In this document: positions 58,552-64,000 of the stretch, piece after piece
Layout of the letters: each line of letters opens with the position of its first letter
How positions within the stretch are numbered: the first letter of the stretch is position 1
Source of the DNA: Saccharibacter sp. EH611
GTDB lineage: Bacteria; Pseudomonadota; Alphaproteobacteria; Acetobacterales; Acetobacteraceae
Direction: 5' to 3'
NCBI RefSeq assembly: GCF_009834765.1
Contig: NZ_WVHP01000001.1
Span: forward strand, 124,001 to 188,000
DNA length: 64,000 nt
Made by a program: the position numbers and the translations under genes
The notes under the pieces: generated by a model
Seen by the model: only the letters and a program-made list of their open reading frames with translations
Database searches by the model: none
Told to the model about the DNA's origin: nothing

Positions 58552-60410
58552 ACCTCGGTTCCTTCATCAATATTATCGCCAACCTCTGCAATCTCACGAT
58601 CCATCATGTATTGCATGGCCGACCCACCTTCTTCAGCCGGCGGAGAGACTTCGCGCGTAATCGCAAAGAGCTCACGACCGGTACCTAATGGCGCACGATG
58701 TGGCTTGGTTGGCGTGCGAGCCTCCCATTCCTTCGCGTCCATGAGCACTTCAAGCTGTCCTGTCTTCGCGCAAAGACGCACGATGTCACCATCACGGAGG
58801 CAAGCAAGCGGCCCACCCATCTGGGCTTCTGGCCAGACATGCACAGCTGCCGGCACCTTACCACTGGCACCAGACAGACGGCCATCTGTCACCAGCGCAA
58901 CCTTGAAGCCACGATCCATCTGCACACCCAGTGAAGGGATCAGACCGTGAAGCTCAGGCATACCATTCGCCCGTGGGCCCTGACCGATCACAACAACGAT
59001 CACGTCCTTGTCCAGCTCACCCGCTTGCTGTGCACGTTTCACAGCATGCTGCGTGTCGAACACACGAACAGGAGCTTCAATGGTCATACGGTCTTCGGAA
59101 ACGGCGCTGGATTTATACACACCGCGTCCAAGATTACCCTTAACCAGCTTGATCCCACCACCTGGATGGAACGGATCAGCCATACCACGCAGAATTTCAG
59201 GATCAGTCGATGGTGCAGCAGGCACATAGGCGACTTTTTTATCAGCCCCCAGCGTTGCGCGCTGTGCGTAATCAGCCAAGCCATTCTGTGCGATTGTCAG
59301 CACATCACGGTGCAGCATATCCGCTTGCATCAGCTCTCTGAAAACTGTTGGCAACCCACCGACATCATTGAACTTATTCACATCCGATGGGCCACTTGGG
59401 TAGATTTTCGACATCGTTGGCACAACGTCAGACAGACGCTCAAAATCTTCCCAATTCACAATAATACCAGCAGCGCGAGCCACGGCAGGAATGTGAATAG
59501 TATGGTTGGTTGAACCACCTGTTGCCATCAAACCAACAATGGCATTCACGATCGATTTTTCATTCACGACCTCTGCCATTGGGCGGCAATCTTTGCTCTT
59601 GAACCCAATTTCCGTCAAACGATGGACACTGGCACGCGTCATTGCCTGACGCAGCGGTGTATCCACACTAATGAAGGAAGAATCTGGCATTTGCAGCCCT
59701 AGGAACTCAGCCATCATCTGGTTGGTGTTAGCAGTTCCGTAGAAGGTGCATGTCCCATCGCTATGATAAGACTCGCTTTCGGCTTTCATCAGCTCTTCTT
59801 TGCCGATCTTACCCTGCACATAAAGCTGACGAATACGGACTTTTTCCTTATTCGGCAGACCAGATGTCATCGGCCCAGATGGGATCAACATGCCCGGAAG
59901 ATGACCAAAGCGCAAAGCGCCCATCAACAGGCCGGGGACGATCTTATCGCAGATACCCAGAAGGGCCATGCCTTCATACATGCCATGGCTCAGACCAATG
60001 GCCGTCGACTGTGCAATCACATCGCGGGAGAAGAGAGACATATCCATGCCCTCTTGCCCTTGTGTGACACCATCACACATAGCAGGAGCCCCACCCGCAA
60101 CCTGTGCTGTCGCACCAACTTCACGGGCAAAGAGCTTCATCTGCTCGGGGTAATGTTCATACGGCTGGTGAGCCGAGAGCATGTCATTAAAGGTCGTGAT
60201 AATACCAATATTCATGCCCTTAGAATGGATCAGACTATCCTTGTCTGGCATAGCCGCGACCGCATGGGCCATGTTACTACACGTCAATTCTGGACGTGAG
60301 ACACCCTTGGCACGGTTACGCTCCATTAGAGCAAGATAACGGCGGCGCGAAACCTTCGACCGCTCAATGATGTTGGCAGTTACACTCTCAACAACGGAAT
60401 TCAGAGACAT
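58548..60410 (-). CDS. edd: 6-phosphogluconate dehydratase
   Basis: This 620-residue [4Fe-4S] enzyme of the IlvD/Edd family makes KDPG from 6-phosphogluconate. The cluster and signature regions are visible: RPELTCSNMAHAV, then MCDGVTQGQEGMDMSLFSRD and LLGICDKIVPGLL, with the later NDVGGLPTVFRELM. The start is placed at MSLNSVVESVTANIIERSK, the family N-terminus, although the frame opens 36 codons earlier. Many acetic acid bacteria use this route with the pentose phosphate pathway for sugar catabolism. Confidence 0.96.
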   Translation of the reverse strand: MSLNSVVESVTANIIERSKVSRRRYLALMERNRAKGVSRPELTCSNMAHAVAAMPDKDSLIHSKGMNIGIITTFNDMLSAHQPYEHYPEQMKLFAREVGATAQVAGGAPAMCDGVTQGQEGMDMSLFSRDVIAQSTAIGLSHGMYEGMALLGICDKIVPGLLMGALRFGHLPGMLIPSGPMTSGLPNKEKVRIRQLYVQGKIGKEELMKAESESYHSDGTCTFYGTANTNQMMAEFLGLQMPDSSFISVDTPLRQAMTRASVHRLTEIGFKSKDCRPMAEVVNEKSIVNAIVGLMATGGSTNHTIHIPAVARAAGIIVNWEDFERLSDVVPTMSKIYPSGPSDVNKFNDVGGLPTVFRELMQADMLHRDVLTIAQNGLADYAQRATLGADKKVAYVPAAPSTDPEILRGMADPFHPGGGIKLVKGNLGRGVYKSSAVSEDRMTIEAPVRVFDTQHAVKRAQQAGELDKDVIVVVIGQGPRANGMPELHGLIPSLGVQMDRGFKVALVTDGRLSGASGKVPAAVHVWPEAQMGGPLACLRDGDIVRLCAKTGQLEVLMDAKEWEARTPTKPHRAPLGTGRELFAITREVSPPAEEGGSAMQYMMDREIAEVGDNIDEGTEV

Positions 60411-60720
60411 TGAAGCACTCGCTGTTCGGCTGACGCCCCACAGACAGATGGGATAATTCCCTCCTGAGAGACACGGCATCGTATTGTCATCCGCACGCTC
60501 CCAACCTTCGGGGAGCATCGCAAGTCTTTGTTTACCGGAAAGACCGCCTCACGGGCAAGCGGGCCACGCATGCTCTTCTGTGCTACCCCCCCATCGCGTC
60601 ATTCATAGCTCCGAAACAAAATGTGGCTGTTTTGTGAGAAAACCCACCAAAACAGCCATAATACACCCCTCTTTGAAACAAGAAATTTCTTCAAAAACCC
60701 CTCTCAAAGAAATCTTTTTC
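60411..60720. other. Region between lytic transglycosylase and edd (310 bp)
   Basis: No gene is visible. It contains a terminator for the upstream lytic transglycosylase (listed separately) and a small perfect hairpin at 60497-60502/60511-60516 (GCTCCC/GGGAGC), 87 bp before the edd start. The latter could belong to an edd leader RNA. I did not recognise a known riboswitch or small RNA. Confidence 0.4.
60624..60658 (-). terminator. Hairpin terminator after lytic transglycosylase gene
   Basis: A perfect 11-bp inverted repeat, 60624-60634 (TGGCTGTTTTG) with 60648-60658, and a 13-nt loop; on the reverse strand it is followed by a T-rich stretch (CATTTTGTTT). It is 62 bp after the stop of the gene. 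Confidence 0.7.
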
Positions 60721-62667
60721 TTAGCTTGGCGACTCTCTCAACGCCTCCTCGCGGCGAAAAGAAGGCCATTTCCCCTCCGACAGACTCTTTAATGAAGGAG
60801 AAGACGCTCTCATCCGGTGAGCATAAAGCCATGCGGTTTTTAGCACGTTACGGACATAATGACGGGTCTCAACATTAGGAAGCGTCTCAATATAATAGAG
60901 CGGATCATTTAATGACATTTTTTGCGCGCTCTCCCAACGGGTGATCGCCTGCGGCCCCGCATTATAAGAGGCTAAAACACGCAGTAGGTCAGCCTGTTCC
61001 GTTGTTGCATCCTGCCCTTCATTCCGAGCAACAGAGGACGCCAAATACTTCATGTAAAGCTGACCAAGCTCAAGATTATAGCTCACATCCTTCAGCCGAC
61101 GCGGCATATCCACAGGCACAGGAACCATCGCTGGGTTGCGTGTATCGTGGTTTATATAAGAGGCAACGATAAAACCCGCCGTTTGCGGGCGAATTTGCAT
61201 CATCCCATACGCCCCAGCCGGGGAAAGGGCATTCCCGTCGAAATTCGACTCCATACGCGCAACAGCATAAACGAGCGCTGGATTGAGCTTAAACCCGTGG
61301 CGAGGTTTCAAAACAGGCAGTGGCTCAACCGTTTCTTGTAACTCTTGGGGAGCGACATTCCGTAAAATATGCTCCATCTGATCCGCTAACGCCCACATCC
61401 CAGCGGCATGCACAACCACCTGCAACGAGCGCGCTCTTACAGGGTCGGACAGCGCCACACTCCACATAGAGCGGGCCAGCATCTCAGCACGCCCCTGCTC
61501 ACCTATTTGCAAGAGCGCAAAAAAATGGCGCCCTTCTTCCATGCTCATGACAGCATCAAGGTCAACACGCGTGAGCGCAGCCTCCGCCCCTTTAAGCCCC
61601 ACAGAGGAAAGATGACCCGATAGAGAGGAAGCCTCATGCTTCGCTTGTTCCAGCCGTTGTGCAGCAAGAAGACCATACAGACTCTCTGCATGCACAGCCG
61701 CACGCCTTAACCACACTTCATAAACATGCGTTGGTTGTGTGTGTTCAGCAACGCGTGCAGCCCAGAAGGCAGCAGCCGCCTGCCGATCACCTCTGATCAT
61801 TGGTGCATTAGCGGCTTCACTAAAATGCTCGTATGCCTCTGGGAAATCTTGCTGATACCAAAAAGCTAAACCCGCCACATACGCCGGAAAGCCAACTTTC
61901 TGCTGCCCACGTTCAAACCCTCTCAAACCGATACGAGCCGCTTCTTCAATCTCTCCCTGACTAAGCAAACATAGAGCAACATGACCATACAAATAAGCCG
62001 CATATTCAGAGCGTATACCTTGCGTCGTCTCAATCACATGCAAGGCATCTTGAGCTCCTTTTACACCATGAGAGGCTTTATCCTGCACCGTTCGATCAAG
62101 TCGGGCATTAGGCCCAGCGTTTCCCCAAGGGGCAAAATTTTCTTCCTCAGAAGCCGCTTGGGCAACATCCAACGGTGCAACAGGTTTTAAGGCCATCTCC
62201 GCTGATATTGTATGAGAAGAAAGCTGTGTTTCTAACGCTTGTACCGCTGGCGCATCAGGCAGATGTGAATGAGCTTGTAGCCAAGCCTTTAACTCCTGTG
62301 GACGCGCCTGATAGGACACACGCAGATACCCTTCCGCTTGCACATCAGACTTCAGGACAGAATCACTGACAGTGGAAAGCCGTTGAAAGGCCTGCTTATA
62401 TTGGTCTTCACGCACAAGACGAAAAGCATCGCGGTACTGCGCCGCAACAGGCTCTGACAATGGGCGTGGCAAAGAGACCTCTTCCCGCTGAGGGAAAGAG
62501 AAGACCGTATGATATCGACTTTCATCACTAGAGGAACCTGGCAGCTGGGACGGTGATAATCTCTCCTGCCCCAATGCCGAGGGAAAGATAGCCCCCACCC
62601 CCACTGCAACGCCTACCATCAAGGCACGCGCTGTGGAAGCAGACGCTAACGACTGTATCCTTCGCAT
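60721..62667 (-). CDS. slt: Soluble lytic murein transglycosylase
   Basis: This 648-residue periplasmic enzyme cleaves the MurNAc-GlcNAc bond of peptidoglycan. A signal peptide is visible (ALMVGVAVGVGAIFPSALGQ). Residues ~60-440 form helical repeats of the superhelical U/L domains, and the C-terminal SLT domain carries the catalytic glutamate in ARMESNFDGNALSPAGAYGMMQI, followed by NLELGQLYMKYL and ASYNAGPQAITRW. Length and order match Slt70 rather than the short MltC/E forms. It lies 128 bp before the UDG-like gene's stop, same strand. Confidence 0.93.
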   Translation of the reverse strand: MRRIQSLASASTARALMVGVAVGVGAIFPSALGQERLSPSQLPGSSSDESRYHTVFSFPQREEVSLPRPLSEPVAAQYRDAFRLVREDQYKQAFQRLSTVSDSVLKSDVQAEGYLRVSYQARPQELKAWLQAHSHLPDAPAVQALETQLSSHTISAEMALKPVAPLDVAQAASEEENFAPWGNAGPNARLDRTVQDKASHGVKGAQDALHVIETTQGIRSEYAAYLYGHVALCLLSQGEIEEAARIGLRGFERGQQKVGFPAYVAGLAFWYQQDFPEAYEHFSEAANAPMIRGDRQAAAAFWAARVAEHTQPTHVYEVWLRRAAVHAESLYGLLAAQRLEQAKHEASSLSGHLSSVGLKGAEAALTRVDLDAVMSMEEGRHFFALLQIGEQGRAEMLARSMWSVALSDPVRARSLQVVVHAAGMWALADQMEHILRNVAPQELQETVEPLPVLKPRHGFKLNPALVYAVARMESNFDGNALSPAGAYGMMQIRPQTAGFIVASYINHDTRNPAMVPVPVDMPRRLKDVSYNLELGQLYMKYLASSVARNEGQDATTEQADLLRVLASYNAGPQAITRWESAQKMSLNDPLYYIETLPNVETRHYVRNVLKTAWLYAHRMRASSPSLKSLSEGKWPSFRREEALRESPS

Positions 62668-62795
62668 AATGGGCGGATGGGTAGCTCTCTTCGCTACTCA
62701 GGGTCAAGCTTTTTCAAGCTATCCTCTATATAACTCACTATAAAATAAAGAAATAATATCTCTTTTTTAGCAACGAAATTTTTCAAAGGCATTCC

Positions 62796-63599
62796 TTATT
62801 TATGCTCTTTCCCCTCTCCTGCGCACCCAAGGGAGTCTGTTAGAACCAACAAATCACGCCAAAAATGCCGTCTTAATAGCGGAGCACCCGTCAATTGAAG
62901 CGGATGCAACATCGGGAAAACAGGGATCGGTTGAGCCATACCAGGAAGCGTTGCTTCTGCCCATCGTCCACGCACCTGACTCAAGCGATCGTTTGTCTTC
63001 AGCAAAAGACGCATGGGCGTCGCGCCCATGGTCACGATATGTGAAGGCTGCCCAAGCGTGATGCTTCGCTGCAAAAGCGGCAAGCATGCTTTCAGCTCTC
63101 TGTCCGGAACACGCTGTCCACCGGGCGGCCGCCACGGAATCGTCGGCACAAAAGACAGCTGATCGCGGTTAAGACCGACAGATGCGAGCACAGCATCTAA
63201 AAGTTCTCCTGCTTTACCCGCAAAAAGACGCCCTGACCGATCTTCATCCGCATCAGGGACTTCCCCCACCACCATGAACGCCGCGTTCGGCGCATAACGT
63301 GGTACCAAGCGATTCATCGCCGTTCGTGAGAGTGTAACCCCCTCTATATGCTCACTCAGCCGCAGAAGCTCTGGCAGATCTCGCGCAGATAAAAGCGCTT
63401 CATGCTGCGAAAAAGCCGTTTCGTGACGCACAGACGACGAAGAAACAGCGCGCGGTGGAGTCTGCACTAGTTTCTGAGGCTCAGGCGCAAGAGGCTGCCA
63501 TACCTCATCTTCCACAACAGCATCGACACCCCAATCATACTGGAGTTGCAAGGCTGCCAATAGCTCGTCAGAAGATACCGTTGATAAGGACGCCATCAT
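62796..63599 (-). CDS. Uracil-DNA glycosylase superfamily protein (family 4-like)
   Basis: This 267-residue protein has a ~90-residue variable N-terminus followed by the UDG fold. Motif 1 is GEVPDADEDRSG (residues 112-123), the core has SFVPTIPWRPPGG, and the C-terminal motif is MLHPLQL with His233. Family 4 enzymes bind a [4Fe-4S] cluster through four cysteines; here only one aligned cysteine, Cys172, remains, and the positions for the CxxC pair and the third cysteine are Val/Ser and Trp156. Activity on uracil is therefore uncertain; it may be a diverged or repurposed paralogue. Confidence 0.85.
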   Translation of the reverse strand: MMASLSTVSSDELLAALQLQYDWGVDAVVEDEVWQPLAPEPQKLVQTPPRAVSSSSVRHETAFSQHEALLSARDLPELLRLSEHIEGVTLSRTAMNRLVPRYAPNAAFMVVGEVPDADEDRSGRLFAGKAGELLDAVLASVGLNRDQLSFVPTIPWRPPGGQRVPDRELKACLPLLQRSITLGQPSHIVTMGATPMRLLLKTNDRLSQVRGRWAEATLPGMAQPIPVFPMLHPLQLTGAPLLRRHFWRDLLVLTDSLGCAGEGKEHK

Positions 63600-63790
63600 A
63601 CAGCTTTCATAACCATTACTGCATCCATTGATGAAACCTTTCTTACGCCCCTACCCTAAAATGCCACAAGGGATTACATAATGCCCTGAAGGATCTAATC
63701 CCCGCTTCTCTTCCATCATGCCTTTTTCTTAAAAAGCATGAAAGAGAGCGCCACACAGCTTCTTTCTCGTCTCAGTGTAAAGGCTCTCTT

Positions 63791-64000
63791 ATGGTGCTGC
63801 TCAACGACACAGCTCACGCCAAGATTAACCTCTTCCTCCATATCACAGGACGGCGCGATGATGGGTATCATCTTGTTGATAGCCTGACGATCTTTGCCGG
63901 AGCTGCAGACCAATTAAGCCTTGATAACGCCCCTAGCACTACAGAGGGAACGCTCGCCACCCTCACCATTGATGGGCCCTTTGCCTCTCGTCTCACAAAC
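63791..64000 (+). CDS. ispE: 4-diphosphocytidyl-2-C-methyl-D-erythritol kinase, partial
   Basis: The last 210 bases read an open frame starting [20 protein letters not shown], with [13 protein letters not shown] directly after. This is the N-terminus of IspE, the GHMP kinase of the non-mevalonate isoprenoid pathway (AKINLFL plus DGYH are diagnostic). AAAGG lies 7 bp before the ATG. The C-terminal part is beyond the window. A GTG immediately after the ATG is a possible alternative start. The gene is divergent from the UDG-like gene. Confidence 0.88.
   Translation, partial: MVLLNDTAHAKINLFLHITGRRDDGYHLVDSLTIFAGAADQLSLDNAPSTTEGTLATLTIDGPFASRLTN

Overview
The window looks like a chromosomal segment of an acetic acid bacterium (Acetobacteraceae, Alphaproteobacteria). 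The supporting signs are a complete Entner-Doudoroff pair (edd-eda), a 2-ketogluconate-reductase-like dehydrogenase, a repeat/Hint-domain protein of a type common in this family, an FzlA-like division protein next to minCDE, and alphaproteobacterial gene pairs such as leuS-lptE-holA. The genus cannot be fixed from the sequence. No phage, transposase, IS element or CRISPR array was seen.

Region 1 (1-17,000, minus strand) is the core transcription/translation superoperon, read from high to low coordinate: rplK-rplA-rplJ-rplL-rpoB-rpoC-rpsL-rpsG-tuf-rpsJ-rplC-rplD-rplW-rplB-rpsS-rplV (cut by the window start). Two usual members are missing from their canonical places: fusA between rpsG and tuf, and secE-nusG in front of rplK. 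Region 2 (17,091-25,647, minus) is an OmpR-type two-component system followed by an RND efflux operon (permease, adaptor, NodT-type outer-membrane lipoprotein). Region 3 (25,757-29,820) holds a BaiN/HI0933-type flavoprotein and an FzlA-like GST-fold protein, divergent from minC-minD-minE. Region 4 (30,095-38,334) is for outer-membrane uptake: one TonB-dependent receptor, then two tandemly duplicated siderophore receptors and a PiuC/YbiX dioxygenase. Region 5 (38,525-43,409, minus) is lipoprotein-leuS-lptE-holA.

Region 6 (43,731-47,969) has a tRNA-Arg(CCU) gene split by a 238-nt group I intron, then a 1,195-residue repeat protein ending in a Hint domain. Region 7 (48,048-53,234) has an AEC transporter, a low-molecular-weight phosphatase and a 2-hydroxyacid dehydrogenase (plus), convergent with purH-hypothetical-nadK (minus). 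Region 8 (53,316-57,733) is an EmrAB/NodT-like MFS efflux set. Region 9 (57,931-64,000) is edd-eda, a soluble lytic transglycosylase, a family-4-like uracil-DNA glycosylase that lacks most Fe-S cysteines, and the start of ispE.

The most notable items are the intron-bearing tRNA-Arg, the missing fusA and secE-nusG, the cysteine-poor UDG, the Hint-domain repeat protein with no visible export or anchoring module, and the duplicated siderophore receptors that share an upstream Fur-like motif. No wholly new multi-gene system was identified.
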